Shown here piece after piece: positions 1-10,642 of a stretch of 24,179 nt of DNA. The notes under the pieces were generated by a model, which made no database searches, was not told the DNA's origin, and saw only the letters and a list, made by a program, of their open reading frames with translations. The stretch spans positions 1-24,179 of the forward strand of contig JAYMSP010002454.1 of assembly GCA_036897095.1 (NCBI GenBank), written 5' to 3'. This DNA comes from Plantago elongata (taxonomy: Eukaryota; Streptophyta; Magnoliopsida; Lamiales; Plantaginaceae). The number at the start of each line of letters is the position of its first letter. Position 1 is the stretch's first letter. A program made the position numbers and the translations under genes.

Positions 1-1066
1 ATACTATACCAAACTACGGATGTTGATTAGAATATTATTTATTGTAAATAATATGAGAATAATTTTAATTAGTTCAATTGGACTTGAACAATTAAAATGA
101 AGTGTTATAGTTGGATCAATTTAGAATTAGTGTTCAATTTATAAAGTTGGGCTTGCAATATATGAATTGAGCCAATAAATGAACAAAATAGGAAGATGAT
201 TGGGCTGGGCCGGTTGGCCCAGCATGAAGTGCTTGGCGCGTGCCAGAGAGAGTGACTTGGGAGTAAGTAATGGAGACGTTTTTAACGTCCCCATCGTGTC
301 CCCATCTTGCCATCATCATCATATCATTATTCCCTTTTTCCGTTATTTCTTCCCAATTTTGTCTGTTGGGATACACAACATAACCAATTATGCGAGTAAA
401 TAAAATATTTCACAAGAGACAAAAAATAATGGAGCATAATTTGATTGATTCTTCTAAAAACTCTTTTTAACATCCAAACATAAGAACATCTTCTTCTTGG
501 TAAATGAAACTCCTCTGGATACCGAGGTATGAGGAGAAACAAACTGTCTAGATTCGCATGAGAATTGGGATTTGCTTGGAGAGGATTTCAAAGTTGTTGA
601 TTATACGGAGCAGAGATTGACCAGTTGTTGTACTTTGCTGACCTGGTGCGAATTGGAATTGATATCAAAGTAAGATTTCTGACCCGTGTTGCATGCTGAC
701 ATGTTGGTCTAAAATTTTTTGAAATTCCGCTGCGTGTTAGAGTACAATCTGACCGAATATACCAAAACCGGATTAAAGGTATTTTAATTATTGAGGTCTC
801 ATCGCTGAAAGAAAACAAAAAAGATTTTCCCAGACCATGCTGATATGAGTGATATCATATAACAAACAGAAACAATTGTTCTGTCGGGTTTGGGGTATAA
901 TCTGAGAACTGCCGCTTAAATCTTTTAAGCCCAAAGAAAGACACATGCATAAAACAAAAACTTTACCAGAACATGCATACAAATTATATTACATTAGACA
1001 AGCTTAATTAGGCCTCCATTAGCAGTCGGTCAAGTACTGGAATCTCTAATTACCAAAAGAAGAAAA
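1..1066. other. Intergenic DNA upstream of the MATE array, no gene recognised
   Basis: AT-rich sequence. The open frames here are short, lack a recognisable domain and lie in several frames on both strands, so I do not call a gene. The only structured element I could support is the GGCCCA palindrome at 205-222. The last ~100 bases before the ATG at 1067 probably hold the 5' leader of MATE copy 1; the ATG context is aaaATGG. Confidence 0.6.
205..222. promoter_or_regulatory. GGCCCA/TGGGCC inverted repeat (site II-like)
   Basis: A perfect 7-bp inverted repeat, CTGGGCC-GGTT-GGCCCAG, is seen directly, with another TGGGC just before it (201-205). TGGGCC/GGCCCA motifs are known TCP-factor binding elements (site II) in promoters of plant growth, ribosomal and mitochondrial genes. 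It lies more than 800 bp from the nearest start codon seen here, so which gene it would serve, if any, is unknown. Confidence 0.3.
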
Positions 1067-3132
1067 ATGGTGGAAGATTTGATGTTGAGAGTGGAGAAGA
1101 ATCAGAGAGAAAGATGCGTTATGATAATATTGGAGGAGATGAAGAAGGTGGTTTATTTGGCAGGTCCAATGGTAGCTGTCACTTTATCACATTATCTTAT
1201 TCAAGTTACTTCTCTGATGATGGTTGGTCATATGGGAGAAAGTTTGCACCTTTCAAGTACTGCCTTGGCCATCTCTCTTGCTGGTGTCTCCGGCTACAGT
1301 GTTCTAGTATGTACTGTTACTTCTCCCAGTTTTTTTTTCAAGATTTCTATATTTCCTGATAGCACGCGCACTTGATCCCTGATGAAACAGATGGGTATGG
1401 CTAGTGCTTTGGAGACTCTAAGTGGGCAAGCTTATGGTGCTGAACAGTACGAAAAGATAGGGACTCAAACTTACACTGGTATTGTCTGCTTGCTGATTGT
1501 TTGCATCCCTCTGTCAGTCTTGTGGATATATATGGGAAATGTTCTCGTAATCCTTCACCAAGATCCTCAAATTTCACATGAAGCTGGGAAGTTCATGATT
1601 TGGCTTATACCTGCACTCTTTGGTTATGCAACACTTCAGCCACTCATTCGGTACTACCAGATGCAGAGCTTGATCCTGCCACTGCTGTATAAGCTCCAGC
1701 ATTAGTCTATGTTTCCACATACCAGTGTGTTGGTTACTAGTTTTTAAGTCAGGGTTGCAGAATATTGGCAGTGCAGTTGCTATGGGTCTTTCAATGTGGT
1801 TAAATGTGCTCATACTGAGTTCATACATGATGTATTCCTCAGCCTGCACAAAAACTCGTTCCACATTGTCAATGAGGATATTTAAAGGAATCAAAGAATT
1901 TCTTCGCTTGGCCATTCCTTCTGCTGCAATGACATGGTATGGTTTACATATTTTTTTAGCTAAAATTCATCATATGTTCGAATATATTGCAATGGCCATC
2001 TTTGATCTCTTTGACTTTGGCGATTGTAGTCTTGAATGGTGGTCGTTTGAACTACTCATCTTGTTGTCTGGACTTCTGTCTAATCCACAGCTTGAGACAT
2101 CGGTGCTATCTGTGTGGTATGTTAATCAGAATCCTTGAATCTGTTATAACTAATGTCTCTTTCCAAATTTCAAAAGATTTTTCGGACCCAAGCCTTAATT
2201 TTAAGCTACATGTGACATAAAAGGGTGCTCATATGCCTTGTTTCCTTCAGAAAGTTCTGATTCTACATTCTTGTGGTGACAGCTATAACACAATTGCCAC
2301 GTTTTATGCAATAACATATGGATTGTCTGCTGCTAAGGTTTAGTTATCGCTAGCAGTTAGCTAGCTCCATGTTTTCTGACTTATTCATGTATGAGTTATA
2401 CACGAAACATATACAGCCAAATTTGAAGACATGACAATTAATTTTGATTTTCAGTACTAGAATCTCGAATGAGTTGGGAGCAGGAAAACCAGAAGGAGCT
2501 CGTCTGGTTGTCATTGCTGTAATGCTTCTCGCGGTTTTGGATGGCCTAATCATGGGCATGAGCCTATTTGCTAGCCGTAATGTTTTTGGCTATGTTTTCA
2601 GTGATGTAAGGGAAGTCGTTGACTATGTAAAAGACATGGCACCACTTGTGTGTCTATCTGTCACAGTGGATAGTATCCAAGGAGCACTTTTAGGTTCTGT
2701 TATCTCTCAACTATTAGGCAATTCATCTCCTTATAATAAGAAGGTGTAATTGATTAATCTTTAATATACCCAATAGGTGTTGCTCGGGGATGTGGATGGC
2801 AGAGTATTGTAGTGTATGTCAATCTTTCAGCATACTACCTTTTTGGCATCCCAATTGCTGCAGTCTTATGTTTCAGGTTCGATTTAAGAAGGAAAGGTCT
2901 CTTGATCGGAGTACTATCAGGTGCAACACTACAAACGGTTATGCTCGCTGTGATAACTAGCTGTACAAACTGGAACAAACAGGTCGTCTATCGACTATCG
3001 TTCTTTCTCATGCTTATCTCTGATATGTCCTGTACAAATGCGTGATTGACATGAATTTGTAACTACCTGCAGGCAGCCAAGGCAAAGAAGAGATTACTTG
3101 AGGAGTCTTCACTTGATGACAGAGTTGCCTGA
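1067..3132 (+). pseudogene. MATE/DETOXIFICATION transporter copy 1, two frame lesions, probable pseudogene
   Basis: Seven exons align with copies 2 and 3: 1067-1306, 1391-1936, 2030-2116, 2283-2337, 2455-2693, 2777-2982 and 3073-3132. The intact family pumps organic cations or secondary metabolites out of the cytosol using an H+ gradient through 12 membrane segments. Exon 2 keeps the motif [17 protein letters not shown] and exon 5 keeps [16 protein letters not shown]. Exon 2 is 546 nt here but 545 nt in copies 2, 3 and 4; one extra base lies at about 1685-1688 and gives a stop at 1703-1705. Exon 4 is 55 nt instead of 57 because two bases of a GCTGCTGCA run are missing near 2333-2335; exon 5 would then open with an in-frame TAG (2458-2460). 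The two lesions do not cancel. All splice sites are still GT-AG and exons 5-7 remain open, so inactivation looks recent. Intron 1 is only 84 bp, against 594 and 494 bp in copies 2 and 3. Assembly error at one site is possible; at both it is less likely. Confidence 0.85.
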
Positions 3133-3591
3133 AAAGGCTTACTACTAGGCTACTTATGAACTGGATATAACTTTTGTAGAAGTCCAGTAGCTGAACAAGA
3201 AAACTCCAAGAAGTTATGTACTAGCTAGTCAACTACATGTCACATTTACTTCAATCTATTACAATTCAACTTTTTGACGACCCTTAAATCTTTGAGTTCG
3301 ACTTTGATTACAAATTAAATATACTTAAATATCTATTTAATAAAATTACAAACAAAATAATATTCATAACTTTTAAATATTTTTCCAGTATAAATAAATT
3401 TCAGTAAAAATCGAATCCGAAATTGTAGCGAATAAACCTGCAGTAGCAGCACTTTTATAACCAGGAAAAGGAATATAAACTCAGGAGAGTCCTGATGCGT
3501 ACAAATATATAAACGTCCTTGGTTAATAGTTATAACATGTCGACCCATTCCAACAAATCTGTTCCAAATTCTCCAGCCAAAAACAGGAGAG
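3133..3591. other. Spacer between MATE copies 1 and 2
   Basis: AT-rich spacer holding the 3' end of copy 1 and the promoter and leader of copy 2. I see no gene or repeat in it. Another in-window ATG at 3537 is out of frame with the copy 2 protein and was not used as the start. Confidence 0.6.
3506..3513 (+). promoter_or_regulatory. TATA box of MATE copy 2
   Basis: TATATAAA lies about 80 bp before the ATG at 3592, which suits a short 5' leader. The position and consensus are seen directly; use as a core promoter is inferred. Confidence 0.5.
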
Positions 3592-6481
3592 ATGGAGGAA
3601 GAGTTGTTGGTGAGGGAGAAGAAACCCGAAACATGGGGAATATTATTACAGGAGATGAAGGTGGTGGGTTATTTAGCTGGACCAATGGTGGCAGTAGGCT
3701 TATCGCTCTTCTTATTACAGAACTTGTCTTTGGTTATGGTTGGTCACTTGGGAGAACTCTATCTTTCCAGTACTGCCTTGGCCACCTCTTTTGCCGGTGT
3801 CACCGGTTTCAGCCTTCTTGTATGTACTATACTATTTAGACCCTCCTTTTGTTCTTGTTTTATGTTTCCTTGTTGGTAAGCCTGTTAGCTGGACAATGTG
3901 ATGTAGTTTGATTACGTAAGGATAATTAAGAATGCTGGATAATTCGACTAGGGAAGTGTCTATCATGTGTTGGAACTGTTTTCTTGAAATTTTGAAATAA
4001 TGGTTGAACTATTGCAATATCAGCTACTAATGGTATTGAAACCGAGTATAGATTTGATATGATGTTTTCATTAGTATGTTTGACGGAAATGATTTTCATA
4101 GGCGACTGGACCGGTTTGTTATAAGTTTAGCTTTTTGGCTTGACATGATCTAGCTGCTTTATCTTGATATCTTGTAGATTATTGATGGTAAGGGCAATAG
4201 AAGTCTAGGGCCGGGTGGTTATGGTTAATCAGATGGATCTGTTGCACTTGGTTAGGCTAAAATAGAGTTGAGATGGGTATAGATACAGTCGAGAATATCA
4301 GTACAAACGGATGTATGGTGATGGATTTTACATAAATTTTAATTGATGATTTGAAATAGAGGTGATTGACTAGTTGTGTAATTTTCTGACAATGGCTTGA
4401 TTATCGTGAACAGTTGGGTATGGCTGGTGCCTTGGAAACTCTAAGTGGGCAGGCTTATGGTGCTGAACAATACGAAAAGATTGGGACTCAAACTTACACT
4501 AGTATTTTCTCCCTGCTCATTGTTTGTATTCCTCTTTCTGTCCTGTGGCTGTATGTGGAAAACTTGCTCGTATTCTTCGGCCAAGATCCTCAAATTTCAC
4601 ATGAAGCTGGGAGATTCATGATATGCCTCATCCCTGCACTCTTCGGTTACGCAACACTTCAGCCACTGATTCGGTACTATCAAATGCAAAGCTTGATCTT
4701 TCCAATACTCATGAGCTCCTGCATTACTATCTGTTTCCACATATTGGTATGTTGGTTACTCGTTTTTAAGTCCGGGTTGGAGAATCTTGGTGGTGCAGCT
4801 GCTATGGGTCTTTCAATGTGGTTAAACGCGATCATTCTCATCTTACACATGAGGTATTCCTCCACATGTGAGAAAACTCGCTCCCCATTCTCTATGAAGA
4901 TATTTGAAGGAATCGGAGAATTTTTCCGTTTTGCAATTCCTTCTGCTTTAATGATATGGTATGCTTTCTCTTTTCTTTGAGTACAAGTTCTTCATAATGT
5001 TCCAGTTTCTCCATGCATCATCATCTTAAATCTGACATTCGTTAATTGTAGTCTTGAATGGTGGTCATTTGAACTACTTGTCTTGTTGTCTGGACTTCTG
5101 CCCAACCCACAGCTTGAGACCTCGGTGCTCTCCGTTTGGTAAGCTGTTCACATGCCTTATGCTGCTATTTAAGCTTCACCAAAGAAAATTCAAGATGTGC
5201 CACACCCTTTGCATCACCTATGTTGCAGATAGCCTTCCGTGTCTTCAATAACTCTGCGCAGAAGTCTTCAGTCTTCACGAAAGCACATAGGTCCAGAGTT
5301 TTTGAAGACATGGCGAGGGCATTCTATAGACAGAGAAACTCGCTTTACATATAACATGAAGGGTGTTCTTGCATTTCCTGAAAAAAGTTCTAATTCAATA
5401 TTCTTATGTTGCACAGCTTGAACACAATGGCCACGGTTTTTGCAATACCCTATGGATTGTCTGCTGCTGCAAGGTATAACTATAACTCAGCTTCATATTA
5501 CTGACCTATGTTAGTGTAAGTTACACATTCTTACAAAATATTTACAGTTTAGTTTTGGATAAAATATCAATGCAGTACTAGAATCTCAAATGAGTTGGGA
5601 GCAGGACGATCAGAAGGAGCTCGTGTTTCCGTTATTGCTCTAATGCTTCTTGTGATTTTGAATGGAGTAATCCTAAGCACAGGCCTGTTTGCTAGCCGCA
5701 ATGTTTTCGGATATATTTTTAGCAACGAGAAGGAAGTGGTGGACTATGTAAAGAGCATGGCTCCGCTTGTTTGTTTGTCTGTTGTAGTTGACAGCATCCA
5801 AGGAGGGCTCTCAGGTTACATTTTTTTCCCAACTAATTGTATTTTACCTCCTTACATTACATATAGAATGATAGTCAAATATCACCAATATTTTTAAAAA
5901 ATTTAAAGAACCTCCATAAGGTGCAGTTCATACCGTCACAGCTCACAAAGGGGTGATGATATACACATTTTACATGTTTGATAATTTGACTGTTAGCCGA
6001 ACCGCTAGGGAAAAATCCTATTACTCCAGTTTGCGTGGCTTGCTAAAACTTTGCTTTTTTTCTTTTTCTTTTCATGTAGGCATTGCTCGGGCCAGTGGCT
6101 GGCAGCATATTGGTGCATATGTCAACCTTGCGGCGTTTTACCTTTTTGGGATCCCAATTGCTGGGGTGTTAGGTTTCTGGTTAAACTTCAGAGGAGGTGG
6201 TCTCTGGATTGGGATACTAGCAGGTGCTACATTGCAGACCATTATGCTTGGTGTAATAACCTGTCATACGAACTGGGACAAAGAGGTAGCTCTCTCGGGT
6301 TCTTTTTTTCGTCCTTTTTTCCCCTGCCTATAACTACTGCACAAAATTGGATAGTTAGATTTGTTTGTTATTTTATTCCATGAAGTGTTTGAGATTAACT
6401 TGAATTTGCTACCTGCAGGCAGCTAAAGCAAGGGAGAGGTTATTTGACGACAAGTCATTATTAGATGATAGGCTTGCTTGA
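3592..6481 (+). CDS. MATE/DETOXIFICATION efflux transporter, tandem copy 2
   Basis: Predicted coding exons: 3592-3819, 4414-4958, 5052-5138, 5417-5473, 5576-5814, 6080-6285 and 6419-6481. They join in phase to 474 residues with GT-AG introns throughout. MATE proteins are H+-driven antiporters with 12 membrane helices in two six-helix lobes, at the plasma membrane or tonoplast, exporting alkaloids, flavonoids, toxins or metals. Seen here: a short charged N-terminus, a first hydrophobic segment from about residue 24, [11 protein letters not shown] at about 50-60, [15 protein letters not shown] at 82-96, [20 protein letters not shown] from about 259, [10 protein letters not shown] at 307-316 and a short charged C-terminal tail. 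The motif has Ser (residue 87) where many family members have Cys (ETLCGQ), and the tandem mates share this. Length is normal for the family. The substrate cannot be told from the sequence. It is the middle gene of a three-gene tandem array. Confidence 0.92.
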
Positions 6482-7321
6482 AAAGTCTATTTACGGTGGA
6501 CTCAAATTTTGTGTTGTAAGAGCTTGATAGAGAATACAGTTAGAAAAGGAAATGCTGATGCTATGTTTGTTGCTACTTGCTAGTTTTGAGTATTTGAGTT
6601 GGTGCTCGATTTGTAAGAAACTGCTACTGGCCGTGTGCACAGTTGCTATAGCTATAGTAGCTATGTTTCTTTCTGTGTAAGCAGTAGAGTTTCTGTAGGG
6701 ATATCTTCTGTTTGCTGTAGCGTGCCAGGTTGCAATTGGTTTGCGAGCATCGTGAGATATGGAATAAGCTCGTAGATCATTGGAATGTATTTAAGTACAA
6801 TTCTGGCCATCAATATATGCTCAGCTTTGTTCAAAATCTATGCAGTTATACTCCTCCGTTACATCGGATAATCTCGCAACGTTTGGAAGCAACGGAGTCT
6901 TCAAAGGCTCCATGGATTGCTTGAAAGATACAGAATTCAATGTGACTATCTGAGAACTCCTAACAAACTTAAGGAAGTATGCAAGTGTATTGACTGTTTT
7001 TTGACTTTTGAGTCCTTTTGCTTTGTTTTATAGTACTCCTATATGAGAAGTTAGAAGATTTTTATATAGTAGCTGTACACTCATGTAGACCAATTCTGAT
7101 TCTCGTTGTCAATATAAATATGCTTATTCCAAAAACATACATACAGATTCTATGCACTTCATTGACTAGACTAACAAAAGTAGTAGACGAATCAGTTAAC
7201 TATGTCTTCTCCAAATCAAGAAAACAAGAACTTTATCTCTTGCTCATATATAGAGATAAAGTCTGTTAGGTTTCTTTGTTCCGATCCAAAAGATCCCAAC
7301 TTCTAATTAATCATAAGAAAG
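6482..7321. other. Spacer between MATE copies 2 and 3
   Basis: About 840 bp with the 3' untranslated region of copy 2 and the upstream region of copy 3. The short open frames (for example 6730-6924 and 7018-7269) have no recognisable domain and no paralogous counterpart, so no gene is called. No clear repeat is visible. Confidence 0.6.
7247..7253 (+). promoter_or_regulatory. Candidate TATA box of MATE copy 3
   Basis: A TATATAG element lies about 70 bp before the ATG at 7322, a position similar to the TATA box of copy 2. The match is shorter and its use is inferred. Confidence 0.35.
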
Positions 7322-9917
7322 ATGGAAGATGGCTTGTTGTCTGAAGATAAGGTCAGTAGTTCAGATAGAAGAGGGAGATGGAGTGTGATGTTGGAGGAAA
7401 TGAAGTGGATGGCTTATTTTGCAGGACCAATGGTGGCTGTAGGTCTGTCACTCTTCCTACTGCAAAACATATCCTTGATGATTGTTGGCCATTTGGGGAA
7501 ATTGTACCTTTCCAGTACTGCTTTGGCCATCTCTTTTGCCACTGTCTCTGGTTTCAGTTTTCTTGTATGTATTTTCCCTCTTTCTGTTTTAGTTTTCGTA
7601 TTCACTAACTTCTTTTATCTATAATAATCCTTGCAACTTGAGCCAAGAATTGCTGGTGTTGCTCTCTGTTAGTCTAGCTAGGTAGCATACAGTATATTAG
7701 TTTCTTTCTTTGTGTTTCTGCTGTGCCTTCAACTTGTATATAGATAGGCAGGGATAATGAATATTTCAGATCGATGTTTCGATTATAAGCTTTTATACGA
7801 TTCGACTTTATCTTTTTATTATCTGTGATATAATTTCAGGTGGTATGATTATCTAGTAGTGATTAGAATGCTAAAAAATTGACCTAGTTACTGAGCCTTA
7901 TGCTAGCATAACTTGCTGATATACGATTGTATTATGACAGATACATGGTAGTGGTATTTTAGCCATTGCATAATTAAGTTCTTGAAATCAAGCTTGTTGA
8001 TAAGATAAATTGGAAAGGATGATTCTGAGAAATACTGTCCTAATCTCTAATGATACAGTCGGGTATGGCTGGTGCGTTGGAAACTCTAAGTGGGCAAGCA
8101 TATGGCGCTGAACAATACGAAAAGATTGGAACTCAGACTTACACTGGTATTTTCTGTTTGGTCATTGTTTGCATTCCTCTGTCCATCTTGTGGATATATA
8201 TGGAAAATGTGCTGTTACTCGTTGGCCAAGATCCTCAAATCTCACATGAAGCTGGGAAGTTCATGATTTGGCTTATCCCTGCCCTCTTCGCTTATGCAAC
8301 TCTTCAACCACTTGTTCGGTACTATCAAATGCAAAGCTTGATCCTTCCACTGCTCATAAGTTCCAGCTTTACCATCTGTTTCCACATTCTGGTATGCTGG
8401 TTGCTCGTTTTTAAGTCCGGGTTGGAAAATATTGGTGGTGCAGTTTCTATTGGTCTTTCAATGTGGTTAAATGCAATCATGCTCATTTTATACATGATGT
8501 ATTCCTCTAACTGTGCAAAAACTCGCTCCCCGTTCTCTATGAAGATATTTGAAGGAATCAAAGAATTTTTCCGTTTTGCAATTCCTTCTGCTGTAATGAC
8601 ATGGTATTTACTTGTTTATCTTTTAAGTTTTATCTAGCTCGTATATGTACATTCCAGTTCATCTATCATTATGATCACCATCTTAAATATCTGATGTTTT
8701 GTTGAGTGCAGTCTTGAATGGTGGTCATTTGAACTGCTTATCTTGTTATCTGGAGTTTTGCCTAATCCACAGCTTGAAACCTCGGTGCTCTCATCGTGGT
8801 AAGCTGTTTCCACCTGTTTACATAGCGTTACCATTTGCACGTTACCATTTGCGCGATGGTTCAGCTACAATTAAGGAAGAAAAATCAAGATAATAATTGC
8901 ATGAAGAATAGAGCCCATGTGACAATTTGTGTGATCTTTCTGTTATTTATATTGCACTTATATCTTTCCGTATGGAGTTTCTACGATTTGGCGCAAATTG
9001 TGTATGATACGAAGGGTACATACGTGCATTTCTTTACAATATTCTGATCCCATATTCTTGTGTATGTTGCACAGCTTAAACACCATTAGCACGCTTTACG
9101 CAATACCTTATGGATTGGCTGCTGCCGCAAGGTATAGTTATAGCTAGCTCCATGCCTTTGTTTAGTTATATACACATATGAAGTCTATACATCCAACTGA
9201 ATAAGTTGCGTGCAAATTAAGCACAGTACTAGAATTTCGAACGAGTTGGGAGCAGGAAAACCAGAGGCTGCTCGTCTTGCAGTTATTTCTCTAATGGCTC
9301 TGGCAGTTTCTGAAGGAGTGGTTGTAAGCACAATCCTATTCGCTAGTCGCAATGTTTTTGGCTACGTTTTCACCAATGAGAAGGAAGTGGTGGACTACAT
9401 AAAAGACATGGCTCCGCTTGTTTGTTTGTCTGTTATAGTTGATAGTCTCCAAGGAGGGCTTTCCGGTAACATATATTCTGCTTTCTAACATCTGAACTAC
9501 ACATTCGTTTTTGGAAAGCTGATGTAAAGTAAAAAGTTTGTAACCTTGGAACTTTTTTTTTCCGGGTAGGTGTTGCTCGGGGTTGTGGCTGGCAGCATAT
9601 AGGCGCTTATGTCAATCTTGCAGCATTTTACCTTTTCGGCATCCCAATTGCAGTAGTGTTAGCTTTCTGGTTCGAGTTGAGAGGTGAAGGTCTCTGGATA
9701 GGAATACTATCAGGTGCCACATTGCAAACGGTTATGCTTGCTGTAATAACAAGTTGCATGAATTGGGACAAACAGGTAGTCTTCTTGATCTTTCACAGTC
9801 ATCAAAGGCATGCTTGACTACTTGAGCTTAAGATGAATACTTTGCAATTTGCAGGCTGCTATGGCAAGGGACAGATTATTTCAGGAGAAGTCTCCATCTG
9901 ATGTCAGGCGCACTTGA
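7322..9917 (+). CDS. MATE/DETOXIFICATION efflux transporter, tandem copy 3
   Basis: Predicted exons: 7322-7564, 8059-8603, 8712-8798, 9075-9131, 9227-9465, 9570-9775 and 9855-9917. They join in phase to 479 residues; exons 2-7 match copy 2 in length exactly (545, 87, 57, 239, 206 and 63 nt). Exon 1 is five codons longer, from a slightly longer charged N-terminus. Conserved MATE signatures are present: [19 protein letters not shown] near residue 90, [14 protein letters not shown], and [16 protein letters not shown] in exon 5, ending in a short charged tail. The role is proton-coupled export of small organic compounds through a 12-helix membrane protein; the substrate is unknown. It is the downstream end of the tandem array and has no frame lesions. 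Differences from copy 2 include a Ser-Gly-Met start of exon 2 instead of Leu-Gly-Met. Confidence 0.92.
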
Positions 9918-10314
9918 ACAAGGTTATTAAACGGGTTCTTGGGCACGGGCTAGATTCCGGCTATATGTGCACGAATAGGTTAAAAAAATGTTGAAATAGC
10001 TAGATTTTATCGTTTCCGTGTCTGTATGATATCAAAAACCAATTCATGGCTCTCATTCAATATGATATTATGCACATTGGTAGAAGATGCAATGATGTTT
10101 TCAGCCGATAAGCATGGAAAAAATAGTTCTTCATACTTACAAGAAAGCAGAAACGATGCCATTGATCAAGGTGTATACAAAATCAGAGATACACACACAT
10201 TGATCTTTATCAAGTGCTTAATTCTTTATGGAGACCGAAACAATTAAAGAAAGAAAGGAATTAGAGTTGGATTTAGAGAAGGAAATTAATTCAGAAGTTG
10301 TTAAGATTTGAAAT
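9918..10314. other. Intergenic DNA after MATE copy 3
   Basis: This holds the 3' untranslated region of MATE copy 3 and AT-rich DNA up to the LTR-like segment. An open frame at 10026-10247 codes for a low-complexity peptide with no recognised domain and is not called a gene. Confidence 0.55.
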
Positions 10315-10587
10315 TGTTAGAAGTATAATTAGATTAGGATTTTAGTACTCAAAAGTACTATTGAATTAGGAATCCTAATCTAATTATACTTTTAACGGGA
10401 ATAGGAAACTAACTGAATCAATAACGAGAAAGGAAGCTATTCCTAATTTTATTTCCTATTCCTAGTTTCCTACTTTAATATGGGTTAGAGTTTGTTTATG
10501 ATTCGGCCAATTGGCTCGGTCCCAAACTATTATATGTACCCATGTAGCCATTGTAAGCAGTATCTCGACACACAGAATAATTACACA
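10315..10587 (+). mobile_element. LTR-like segment (possible solo LTR) upstream of the PUX7-like gene
   Basis: The segment starts with TGTTAG and ends near ...TTACACA, as Copia-type LTRs start with TG and end with CA. It is about 270 bp and carries AGGAATCCTAAT and CCTATTCCTAGTTTCC blocks and a TATA-like ATTATATGTACCCATGTAG stretch of the kind I know from Copia LTR promoters. No primer-binding site follows it, no second copy is visible within the window, and the flanks (GAAAT before, nothing identical after) give no clear target-site duplication. The call rests on general resemblance, and a MITE is the main alternative. If it is an LTR, it may supply the promoter of the gene that starts 55 bp downstream. 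Confidence 0.4.
10321..10391. repeat. Long hairpin (21-bp perfect inverted arms)
   Basis: The arms 10321-10341 and 10371-10391 are perfect inverted complements (AAGTATAATTAGATTAGGAT and its complement, plus one more pair). Inside them a second inverted pair, TAGTACT (10343-10349) and AGTACTA (10354-10360), closes a four-base loop. Seen directly. It lies at the beginning of the LTR-like segment; it could be part of that element, an independent small MITE, or a small-RNA precursor. Confidence 0.8.
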
Positions 10588-10642
10588 GCTATATAACTTG
10601 AAAGTGGCAGCCTGGTTTTTTACTTCTCCGCAGTAAACTACC

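Noticed and set aside
134-403. Overlapping short open frames on both strands near the left end
   Set aside because: Low-complexity His/Ile-rich peptides without a domain or paralogue; likely chance.
6730-7269. Short open frames between MATE copies 2 and 3
   Set aside because: No domain and no counterpart in the other array spacers.
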